From NCBI GenBank assembly GCA_031976225.1, contig DALYLQ010000060.1, forward strand, positions 1 through 16,374: DNA of 16,374 nt, written 5' to 3'. The stretch comes from UBA10646 sp003456175 (GTDB taxonomy: Bacteria; Bacteroidota; Bacteroidia; Chitinophagales; Chitinophagaceae). Each line of letters opens with the position of its first letter. Positions within the stretch are counted from its first letter, which is position 1. Shown here piece by piece: positions 1 through 6,060 of this stretch. The translations under genes and the position numbers were made by a program. Under the pieces are notes generated by a model. That model searched no databases. It was not told where the DNA came from and saw only the letters and a list, made by a program, of their open reading frames with translations.

Positions 1-643
1 CAAGTATCATAGGTCCATTACCTTGATAGCTTCTTCCGCTTGCATCGCAATTGCAGTCCTTATCGTACAACGGATATAAATGTTTTTGCTTACAGATGAA
101 CTTGTGCATGTTCTCAATAAGGGGGCCTATTTTGCCTTTGAGCATGTTTTGCTGTAAGTACTTCAGCGTTTTTAACTCTGGTGTGATTGCCCCAGCTCCA
201 ACGGGAAGTCCATCAAACTTGGGCGTATTATGTACAAGTCCTTGACTACTTAAATCAGCATAGTTGTCGGGATACGCTACCATTAATACACACTCTGCAA
301 CAAGTTGCCATAAATGCATTCTCCATAGTTTTCTATTCGCTTCAGATAATAGAGACGCACTGTTAATGAGTTCTCCACCTTGAAATACATCTAGTGAATT
401 ATTTTCTGCACGAACAACTGTTTGAAGCTCAACCTTATTTGTATCGGTTACAAACTTGTTTTTTTCTGCCAACAATGATTCATAGAAGTCGTAACCAAGG
501 ATATCTCTAATAAATCGCTCTTCAGCAACTATGATAACTTTTTTAATTCTATCATCACTTAACTGAGCAGCAACATTAGTCACCCGTTTTACTTCCGGCG
601 CTGTTATGAGTGTTTCCCTGTGTAGGTGGTTGATTTTTGCCAT
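1..643 (-). CDS. Head-tail connector-like protein (DUF6712-like), truncated by the left edge
   Basis: An open frame of 214 codons runs from ATG at 643 to the left edge without a stop, so the C-terminus is missing. An in-frame TGA lies two codons upstream of that ATG. The N-terminus reads LITAPEVKRVTNV, followed by an acidic stretch and a helix ending in AEERFIRDILGYDFYESLL. This LITxxE plus 'AExxxIxxxLGxxxYxxL' layout is what I associate with the DUF6712 family of Bacteroidota phages and, more loosely, with helical head-tail adaptors. That assignment is from memory. The far end holds a CNC motif and a YQGNG stretch, as if near the natural C-terminus. The gene overlaps the 3' end of the portal gene by 68 bases. 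A GTG at 583 is an alternative start, but it would remove the conserved LIT motif. The protein probably sits at the portal vertex during head completion. Phage structural role likely; exact role inferred. Confidence 0.72.
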   Translation of the reverse strand, partial: MAKINHLHRETLITAPEVKRVTNVAAQLSDDRIKKVIIVAEERFIRDILGYDFYESLLAEKNKFVTDTNKVELQTVVRAENNSLDVFQGGELINSASLLSEANRKLWRMHLWQLVAECVLMVAYPDNYADLSSQGLVHNTPKFDGLPVGAGAITPELKTLKYLQQNMLKGKIGPLIENMHKFICKQKHLYPLYDKDCNCDASGRSYQGNGPMIL

Positions 644-2015
644 TGTTCACTGTATTTGATTGCATGTACTCATCGCCATTTGTATCGTCTGTGTCTAGTC
701 CGAGTTCCTCTCGTACTTCATTTCGCTTAATGGCTGGATCAATATTTTTTATCAGCGTTAAGAAGCTAGCTGGAGTAAGGTTTTCGAACTTCCACGTGTA
801 GGATGCGAACTTTGTTCCCATCCAGTTATCACATATTTCCATCAATGGTTTAATGAAATTTTGAAGTAGGAACTCCTGCCTTGGTAGTATCACTTTTTTT
901 AGTGCTATATCGTATACTGCTTTGATGTAGCCAGAACCCTTACCTAATGCACTACCATCATCAATACCTGCTAAAACTTTATTCCATTGATTGGCCAAAA
1001 TGATTTTTGCTTCTACCGATTTATCAAGGTCAGTGTAAGACCCCTCGCGTTGATTGTCGAATGGCTTTACATCGAATGATTCAAAACCATTTTCATCTGC
1101 AATCACAACCCACCGACCTGTTTTACCAGGGCCAACAATTTGTTGGTTGATGGTTCTTGATTTATTTGTGGCTTCTGATGTAGTCATTGAACCCTTGATA
1201 CCAATGAAACCACCAGGTGATAAGTTATTATCGAAATTGTCCAAATTGTAACGAGCTCCTTTGTATTCGATTAACATTTGCGGTAACGCACTAATACCAA
1301 TTGGAAGCCCATAATTTGGGTAACCTGCTGTTTTTCTGCGTAGGAATATAACAGTCCGTAGCGTTGTTTTTTCGTTAACCCAATACTTGTTATCGTTAGG
1401 TCTTTTGGTATTTAGGATAGGCCTTTTAGTAACCTCATCAAAGTCACGCATTTGGCCGCGTAACAACTTTTTGGAGCGAATTACAAATGTTGGAACATCC
1501 TCTCCTTTTCTTGGCTTACCTAAGCGACACTCAGGCGTATTCCATACATATACTTTGACAAATTTTTCTCTCCCAACTTGACCTTTTATGATTTCTACAA
1601 AGCAATTACCAAACGTATCTAAATGGTCATTGATTTCATGGCAAATCTCATGTAAGGTTTCATTTCGATTATTGATATTGCTAGTAAACTCATCAAGTTG
1701 TGGATCTACTTCATTTAGCTTTCTTCCTTTTAATTCATCAATTGTAATGGACTTACCTGAACAATAATCTGCACGTGTAGTAACGCAAGTACTTTGTGTT
1801 ACTGATAGCAACTTGGCTTCTAAAAGGGTGTTGAAGAAGTTATCGTTTTTGTCTAGGTATGGGATGTAACGTTCGCCACCTTCAAAGAAATAGAATGAAT
1901 TGCCAGAAAGCTCGAATGGAATTGGTTGGTGCGTATCTAGCTTAACCTCATCTTGAACGGTTACTGTGTTACTTTTTCTAGTGTTGCCCACAATTTTTCG
2001 TGTACTTCCTGGCAT
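576..2015 (-). CDS. Phage portal protein
   Basis: Portal proteins form the dodecameric ring at one capsid vertex, through which DNA is packaged and ejected. The product from ATG at 2015 is 479 aa, typical for the family. A TTG two codons upstream (2021) is the only alternative start, since the codon before it is a TAG stop. Portal-like features, in order: a segment around residue 135 with FGNCFVEIIKG; a YPNYGLPIG stretch near 235; DNFDNNLSPGGFIG near 260-272; an LAGIDDGS motif near 348; a long stem-like helix with ILPRQEFLLQNFIKPLMEI near 376-394; and NEVREELGL near 432, a recurrent portal C-terminal motif. The last 30 residues are Asn/Gly/Gln-rich and probably disordered; part of that tail is also coding for the next gene in another frame. 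It follows the 72-aa gene directly and precedes the connector-like gene. Family assignment is strong. Confidence 0.9.
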   Translation of the reverse strand: MPGSTRKIVGNTRKSNTVTVQDEVKLDTHQPIPFELSGNSFYFFEGGERYIPYLDKNDNFFNTLLEAKLLSVTQSTCVTTRADYCSGKSITIDELKGRKLNEVDPQLDEFTSNINNRNETLHEICHEINDHLDTFGNCFVEIIKGQVGREKFVKVYVWNTPECRLGKPRKGEDVPTFVIRSKKLLRGQMRDFDEVTKRPILNTKRPNDNKYWVNEKTTLRTVIFLRRKTAGYPNYGLPIGISALPQMLIEYKGARYNLDNFDNNLSPGGFIGIKGSMTTSEATNKSRTINQQIVGPGKTGRWVVIADENGFESFDVKPFDNQREGSYTDLDKSVEAKIILANQWNKVLAGIDDGSALGKGSGYIKAVYDIALKKVILPRQEFLLQNFIKPLMEICDNWMGTKFASYTWKFENLTPASFLTLIKNIDPAIKRNEVREELGLDTDDTNGDEYMQSNTVNNGKNQPPTQGNTHNSAGSKTGD

Positions 2016-2021
2016 ATTCAA

Positions 2022-2240
2022 CTATTCGGGTTTAGGGATGGTAGCACCTTTTAATTTTTGTAGGGCTTCGATGGTAGGTACTTCACCCTCAAAGCTTTCG
2101 AGTATGAGCCGATCATTACTACTGCGAGCCAAAATGGCTAGGTCTAATAAGTCAGCCTCACTTCGCTCACCGAGTGGCTTTCCACTGTTATTAAATGCCA
2201 CCACTCTGGTGATATATTCTTTCTTGATTTTCAGAGCCAT
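2022..2240 (-). CDS. Small conserved-looking phage protein upstream of portal
   Basis: This encodes 72 aa from ATG at 2240. I do not recognise a named family. The N-terminus is basic and beta-prone (ALKIKKEYITRVVAF), followed by a GKPLGERSE turn, then a helix (LLDLAILARSSN) and a Lys/Pro-rich end. There is no signal peptide or membrane segment. It lies between the 274-aa structural gene and the portal gene, so a small virion or assembly role is likely, but this is inferred from position only. It ends in TAG, the only TAG stop among the genes in this window, and the portal frame continues in the same reading frame directly after that TAG. Any readthrough would therefore make a 72-aa N-terminal extension of portal. 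Confidence 0.7.
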   Translation of the reverse strand: MALKIKKEYITRVVAFNNSGKPLGERSEADLLDLAILARSSNDRLILESFEGEVPTIEALQKLKGATIPKPE

Positions 2241-2270
2241 AGGGTTGTTTTTATGGCGTTAATGAATCGG

Positions 2271-3095
2271 TTATTCTAAGGCCGTAATTGAGGCAAGGCC
2301 ACCGTTGAATTCATACAAGTTGCGACCAAAATCGCCCTTGATGATGGTGTCTTGTCCGTTGGCATCATCGAACATTTTTCCAGATGTACCCGAGCTACCG
2401 TCTTGCCTCATAATCAAAGGAATGTCTACTGGTAGGCCACCAACCCAACGTTCTCCAGCAACGAAAATTTTGCCACTGTTCAACTGGATAAGTAAACCAA
2501 TACCATTACATGCACCGGCATCATCAATGGTTTGGTTCCATTGAGCTACCATCTGATCAATATCATCTAAGAAGAATTGAATCTGATGCTCGTATTTTAC
2601 GGAAGCACCTTTACGACTTTGCTTGTAGGTATACTCGGCTTCGTTACCATTCTTATTGAATTGAATAGGAAACATCCGAGCTCCACCAGCAGCTGTTGCA
2701 CCAGAAACTAATGTTACTGTTGGCGCTGTTGTATAACCACTACCCCCGTTTGTAACTGTTATTGCTGTTACTTGACCACCAGCAATGCTAGCAACTGCTG
2801 TTGCGCCTGTACCACCACCACCAGTAATTTGAACAACAGGAGGTGTTAAATAACCCGTACCACCAACGGTAACGGTGATTGAGCTTACAGCATTAGAAGC
2901 AATTGCTGCTGTTGCGGTAGCACCTGAACCAGCATTACGAAGAACGATTGCGGAATATGGTTGAGGGCCAGTTACAGGGTTGTTTGCAGCTTGCGTAAAT
3001 GAAAAGTCATCTGGGTCGAAAATCCAAATACGACTAACGCCGCCAGATGTTCTTTTACAAGCTTTCGCCAAAGGACGAATGTTGATTGACAACAT
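2271..3095 (-). CDS. Putative tail tube or other virion protein with glycine-rich repeat insertion
   Basis: The 274-aa product starts at ATG 3095, downstream of the major capsid gene. The ends look like one compact domain: residues 1-54 (SIWIF-type beta strand region with GGVSRIWIFDPDDFSF) and residues 137-274 (EAEYTYKQSRKGASVKYEHQ, an amphipathic helix DDIDQMVAQWNQTIDDA, then GIGLLIQLNSGKIFVAGERWVGG). Between them, residues 56-131 form two glycine/threonine-rich repeats with the pattern G-G-x-G-Y-x-T-x-P-x-V. The compact part, about 195 aa and positioned near the capsid gene, is compatible with a tail tube or head-tail joining protein. I infer this from size, beta content and location; I recognise no Pfam signature. 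Phage tube and capsid proteins are known to carry surface-domain insertions, which fits the repeat block. A generic structural protein is the safe reading. Confidence 0.6.
   Translation of the reverse strand: MLSINIRPLAKACKRTSGGVSRIWIFDPDDFSFTQAANNPVTGPQPYSAIVLRNAGSGATATAAIASNAVSSITVTVGGTGYLTPPVVQITGGGGTGATAVASIAGGQVTAITVTNGGSGYTTAPTVTLVSGATAAGGARMFPIQFNKNGNEAEYTYKQSRKGASVKYEHQIQFFLDDIDQMVAQWNQTIDDAGACNGIGLLIQLNSGKIFVAGERWVGGLPVDIPLIMRQDGSSGTSGKMFDDANGQDTIIKGDFGRNLYEFNGGLASITALE
2703..2930 (-). repeat. Two-copy glycine-rich GSGY-type protein repeat within a structural gene
   Basis: The segment encodes residues 56-131 of the 274-aa protein. Copy one covers about residues 56-92 and contains GGTGYLTPPVVQITGG; copy two covers about 93-131 and contains GGSGYTTAPTVTLVSG. 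Both begin with a (G/S)GATA motif followed by alternating hydrophobic beta-strand residues (SSITVTV and TAITVTN). SGATA occurs at both borders of the block (residues 57-61 and 131-135), as would be left by insertion or expansion through short homology. Such repeats occur in phage surface and fibre proteins as displayed beta structure. The repeats are visible in the sequence; the surface display role is inferred. Confidence 0.75.
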
Positions 3096-3164
3096 GAGAA
3101 ATAAATTAGGGTTGATAAATGTTTGTATGGGCTAGTAGGCCAATTGCCTTAAATATGGTGATGC

Positions 3165-4184
3165 TTAGAAAGCAGTAATACCGTATACCACGTGCTCAGG
3201 AAGCGCAACTTGCGTACCAGCTTTCAAGAACATTTGATAATACCAAGAAAGCTCTTTGTCATCATACCATAAGCGGAAAGCTTCATCTAGGTTTTCACCC
3301 TCACCATAAAGGCTATCATAACCATAACTGAAGTTGCCACGTAAGGTTAGAATACACAATGCAGCATTTGGGTTATTACTTAACTCCGCTAAAATTGGTT
3401 CGAACAATGGTTCTACTAAAATGATAATGTTGTTATGTGCATACACCTTTACACCATTTTGGTATTGTGCAATAAGGTTAGGTGTAGTTTGACCCAATGA
3501 GCGATAGTAGTTTTCTAAACCATCTACGATATTTTGTGATACGTAAAATGCTTTATCTGCTGGAGCCATATTTCGCATCAATAAGTTTTGCTTATTGTAT
3601 GCACTATCAAGCACTGCTAAAGCTGTTGCAGGGTTGTCGCGTAAGTTTACATTGCTAATGTTGAATGCTTGGTTAGCTGGTAAAACGCCTGCAGCCTGAT
3701 AATCTTTTAACCACTCTAACACCCCTTTATAACTTGTAGTGTTATAAATACTTGTTGGGCTAGGCACACGATTCAGGTTGCCAAAATAGCCGTTACTTAA
3801 AAGGTCGGTACTGATTGCACTTCTAAAGAATGGTTCAATGTTCTTTTCAAACAATGGATCATTTCTACGGAAGTCTTTTAAAGCACCTTGATAGAAACTG
3901 TGCGGACAATGGCGGGTAGCTGCATACAACTCATCGATAGTCATTTTCCGTAAGGTAGTACCCATGAAGTTTTTATAATTCAAGTCGCAGCTTGCATCTC
4001 TTCTTTGAAGGATGTTGCCAGTGCGTCTTAAATTGATAATTTGTGTACTTGTCTTACCTTTTAAATCGTAAGGTGTCCAGTCAAAGAGTGTGCTGTTGTA
4101 TGGCATAGTTGGCACCAAATCCTGAAAAGATGGATCGATATATACCTGAGCAAACTCTTGCGAAGAAATAACGTACTTTTTCAT
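3165..4184 (-). CDS. Major capsid protein, HK97-fold type
   Basis: This 339-aa protein should form the icosahedral shell. It has no N-terminal scaffolding (delta) domain: the chain begins with KKYVISSQEFAQVYIDPSFQ. Scaffold function is therefore expected elsewhere and is supplied by the protease fusion upstream. Capsid-like features include a helical spine region around residues 188-231 (ALAVLDSAYNKQN through LENYYRSLG), an A-domain-like strand set at 244-268 (NGVKVYAHNNIIILVEPLFEP), a strand ALCILTLRGNFSYGYDSL at 275-292, and a closing strand with QVALPEHVVYGITAF at the C-terminus. This is the layout of HK97-fold capsid proteins from Bacteroidota phages. Its position, downstream of protease/scaffold and a putative decoration gene, agrees. 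Only 38 bases separate it from the upstream gene, so it is co-transcribed. Three cysteines at most are seen and no obvious lysine-asparagine crosslink chemistry can be claimed. Confidence 0.85.
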   Translation of the reverse strand: MKKYVISSQEFAQVYIDPSFQDLVPTMPYNSTLFDWTPYDLKGKTSTQIINLRRTGNILQRRDASCDLNYKNFMGTTLRKMTIDELYAATRHCPHSFYQGALKDFRRNDPLFEKNIEPFFRSAISTDLLSNGYFGNLNRVPSPTSIYNTTSYKGVLEWLKDYQAAGVLPANQAFNISNVNLRDNPATALAVLDSAYNKQNLLMRNMAPADKAFYVSQNIVDGLENYYRSLGQTTPNLIAQYQNGVKVYAHNNIIILVEPLFEPILAELSNNPNAALCILTLRGNFSYGYDSLYGEGENLDEAFRLWYDDKELSWYYQMFLKAGTQVALPEHVVYGITAF

Positions 4185-4222
4185 TTATAGAATGTGTTGA
4201 TGATTAAATTGGTTTGCTTTTA

Positions 4223-4627
4223 TTACCCTGCTAATTGAGTTTTCCAATCTTCACTCCAGTAAGCAAGCTGACCGGCAGATTGGATGTTATTTGCAGAACC
4301 ATCACTAACACATTCTTTCTGTGTGAGCACAGTAGCTGTGATACGCAATGAACGTGTTCTGTTAAGGCTCGTTACAGAAATGCTTCCTGTGTTACCACCA
4401 GCAACTGTAATGGTGCCCGGTACACTTTTGCCAAATTCATCATGTACAAGTACATTGATTCGTTTAATAGCATCTCCAGCAGGGAATGTGGATGCATCGG
4501 TTACTACTACAACACCTGTGGTACTGTTGTATGTAAACGTTAAGTTTGGAATGATACCCTGACAGTTGCATCCTTTCTGAAAAAGTTTGTCTTTCAGAAC
4601 GCCAGGATTTACAGCGTTAAAACTCAT
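4223..4627 (-). CDS. Putative capsid decoration or small virion protein
   Basis: The product is 134 aa from ATG at 4627. A Cys pair (GCNCQG, residues 19-24) is followed by a run of beta strands (LTFTYNSTTGVVVVTDA; RINVLVHDEFG; GTITVAGGNTGSISVTSL; RSLRITATVLTQKEC), which suggests a small beta sandwich. The C-terminus ends in an aromatic stretch, LAYWSEDWKTQ. I do not recognise a family. The gene lies between protease/scaffold and major capsid, the place where siphoviruses often keep the head decoration protein; that is the basis for the call and it is inference. A fibre-like or head-tail joining role is possible. Thirty-four AT-rich bases separate it from the protease gene. Confidence 0.55.
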   Translation of the reverse strand: MSFNAVNPGVLKDKLFQKGCNCQGIIPNLTFTYNSTTGVVVVTDASTFPAGDAIKRINVLVHDEFGKSVPGTITVAGGNTGSISVTSLNRTRSLRITATVLTQKECVSDGSANNIQSAGQLAYWSEDWKTQLAG

Positions 4628-4661
4628 TGATTAAAAATTATGGGTTGAAAAATGAATGCTA

Positions 4662-5024
4662 TTAAACGAAGCGGCCACGCATAGTTTTATCACCACCCTG
4701 ACCACCTTCACCACCAGCACCGCCCTCGCCACCAATCAAGTCTTTTACTTGTTGTTTGAGTGTGCTATTTTCTTCTTTCAAGTTTTTAACGTCCTGCAAG
4801 AGTTGTTTGAAAGTGTCGTTAGTGTCTAAGTGATTTTTTACCTGCTCTTTGGCCTCTTTAGAAACTTCGTTTTGTACATCACTTAGAAAACTTTCCAGCG
4901 GTTTTTCAACAGCTTCGGAGAATTGTTTTACCTCGTTACTAGGTGTTGGGGGTTCTTCACCCTCTTTTGCAGGCTTTGGCTTTAAGCCATTAATAAAATT
5001 GCTTACCAGCTTTTTGATTTCCAT
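4662..5024 (-). other. Possible internal start giving separate scaffold protein
   Basis: An in-frame ATG at 5024 (Met247 of the protease) lies exactly at the change from proline-rich linker to the charged helical region. It is preceded by an AT-rich stretch (acaattttt), and it would give a 120-aa product, MEIKKLVSNF onwards. Several phages, lambda being the classic case, make their scaffold from an internal start in the protease gene. There is no Shine-Dalgarno sequence, but Bacteroidota generally do without one. The evidence is position and domain boundary only. Confidence 0.3.
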
Positions 5025-5762
5025 AAAAATTGTTTGCTCGGTTTGAGAATGTACCGGCTCGTTTTGTGGCGCCGGCGGTTCGATATGAACTAAGTTTTGA
5101 GGAACATTTTTGTAGTGCTTGTCAAGGCTTTGAACCCTTGCAGCGATTTGAAACTGAGGGTTATCGTTGAACACTTTATCAGCGAAGCCTTGTGCCTGCG
5201 CTTCAACCCCCGTCATCCAATAATCACCATTTGCGATGAGGCCTTTAATCTCTTCCACTGACTTACCTGTACGTTGAGCGTAGATGTCGCAAATCTGATC
5301 AGTGTACTTATCAATCATATTTGCAGCAGCTCTCAAATCATCGCTATTACCGATAGCACCACCCCAAGCACGATGAATAACGACAAAGCCATTACGTGCA
5401 ATCGATAACTTGCCAGGACTTGCTGCCATTGCTAGAACGCTTGCAATACTTCCGGCCATTCCGATTACTTCAGTTTCTACCTTGGCTTTGTATGATTTTA
5501 GAAAGTTGTATAGGGTTAAACCCTTTTGAGCATCACCACCCTCGCTATCGATAATCAACTTAATGTTTTTAGGCTCGTTTCGCTTTACTTCATTTATAAC
5601 CTGCTCAACAAGATTTTCAACAAATACTTCACCAGTCCACCAATCGAAATAGGTTTTATCCTGAACTGTATCAAGGATGTGTATTTCCAATATGTTTTCA
5701 ACAGCATTGTTGCCAATAACAACATTCTTAACTCCTACTTTAAAACTCTTGATATGCGACAT
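4662..5762 (-). CDS. Prohead protease, ClpP (S14) type, fused to scaffold-like C-terminus
   Basis: The 366-aa protein has two parts. Residues 25-200 are a ClpP-like serine protease: LIIDSEGGDAQKGL at 69-82 (substrate-binding strand region), nucleophile Ser105 in GMAGS, His130 in VIHRAW, and Asp180 in NGDYWMTG followed by AQAQGFAD. The 25-residue Ser-His and about 50-residue His-Asp spacing match ClpP. Residues 247-345 are charged, Lys/Glu-rich and helical (KEEN..LKQQVKDL coiled coil), and the last 20 residues are Gly/Glu-rich, ending in RGRFV. This fits a capsid maturation protease that brings its own scaffold, digesting itself and the scaffold during prohead maturation. The 45-aa linker at 205-246 is proline-rich. 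The start lies immediately after the T-tract of a hairpin. The protease assignment is strong; the scaffold role is inferred from composition and from the lack of a delta domain in the capsid protein. Confidence 0.88.
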   Translation of the reverse strand: MSHIKSFKVGVKNVVIGNNAVENILEIHILDTVQDKTYFDWWTGEVFVENLVEQVINEVKRNEPKNIKLIIDSEGGDAQKGLTLYNFLKSYKAKVETEVIGMAGSIASVLAMAASPGKLSIARNGFVVIHRAWGGAIGNSDDLRAAANMIDKYTDQICDIYAQRTGKSVEEIKGLIANGDYWMTGVEAQAQGFADKVFNDNPQFQIAARVQSLDKHYKNVPQNLVHIEPPAPQNEPVHSQTEQTIFMEIKKLVSNFINGLKPKPAKEGEEPPTPSNEVKQFSEAVEKPLESFLSDVQNEVSKEAKEQVKNHLDTNDTFKQLLQDVKNLKEENSTLKQQVKDLIGGEGGAGGEGGQGGDKTMRGRFV

Positions 5763-5790
5763 AAAAAAGGGGCAGTTGATTTACTGCCCC
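5763..5790 (-). terminator. Intrinsic terminator-like hairpin before the protease gene
   Basis: Reading the minus strand, an 8-bp perfect stem (ggggcagt pairing with actgcccc, 5790-5783 with 5776-5769) encloses a 6-base loop and is followed by six T residues (5768-5763), then directly by the protease ATG. This is the textbook form of a Rho-independent terminator. It faces the direction of transcription of all genes here. The opposite strand lacks a T-tract, so it is one-directional. Its position, touching a start codon, means it either ends transcription of the tail block or acts as an attenuator or leader hairpin for the head block. Confidence 0.7.
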
Positions 5791-5812
5791 AAAATTTGAA
5801 TTAAATTGACTA

Positions 5813-5820
5813 CAAAAGTA
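5813..5820 (-). promoter_or_regulatory. Candidate Bacteroidota promoter -7 element
   Basis: The minus strand carries TACTTTTG, a full match to the Bacteroidota -7 consensus TAnnTTTG, in the 59-bp gap between the HTH gene and the protease gene. No convincing TTTG/TTG -33 element lies 19-21 bases upstream; the nearest TTG is 30 bases away inside the HTH gene. A transcript from here would begin about 45 bases before the protease start and would include the hairpin. Short motifs like this arise by chance in AT-rich DNA, so confidence is limited. Confidence 0.3.
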
Positions 5821-5821
5821 A

Positions 5822-6058
5822 TTAAATAGAAACTTGCGTTGATTTTTTCGCAACGGTTTCGTCATGCCACTTAAGATATATTCTACATGCAGCAGATTTG
5901 TCGATTTTTAGCTTTTGTTGTATTTGGCCATAGGATAACCCGCTCCGTCTGTACATGACCACTAAAGCCTTAATAATGGCTTTTTTGCCCACTAAGCTTT
6001 CAAAATCATCCCAGTTAGAAGATGCTAGTTTTTGTAAGTCTTTCAATGGTGGATGCAT
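5822..6058 (-). CDS. Small helix-turn-helix DNA-binding protein
   Basis: This encodes 78 aa from ATG at 6058, two bases after the tape measure stop. Residues 25-66 look like a homeodomain-like HTH: helix KAIIKALVVMYRRSG, then LSYGQIQQKLKIDKSAACRIYLKW, where QIQQKL is the first HTH helix, KIDK the turn and SAACRIYLKW the recognition helix. The N-terminal 20 residues are helical and the tail is basic. I cannot name a family. It may regulate late transcription, bind phage DNA during packaging as a small-terminase-like protein would, or be a structural protein with an HTH-like fold. Its position between tail and head blocks, next to a hairpin and a possible promoter, makes a regulatory role attractive, but that is inference. 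Confidence 0.65.
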   Translation of the reverse strand: MHPPLKDLQKLASSNWDDFESLVGKKAIIKALVVMYRRSGLSYGQIQQKLKIDKSAACRIYLKWHDETVAKKSTQVSI

Positions 6059-6060
6059 GG

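Noticed and set aside
51..245. Small plus-strand frame at the left edge
   Set aside because: Antisense to the connector-like gene, which has clear family-like motifs.
3096..3164. Short GGC/GCC inverted repeat in the gap after the capsid gene
   Set aside because: The stem is only a few base pairs with no T-tract, so I do not call a terminator or a regulatory hairpin.
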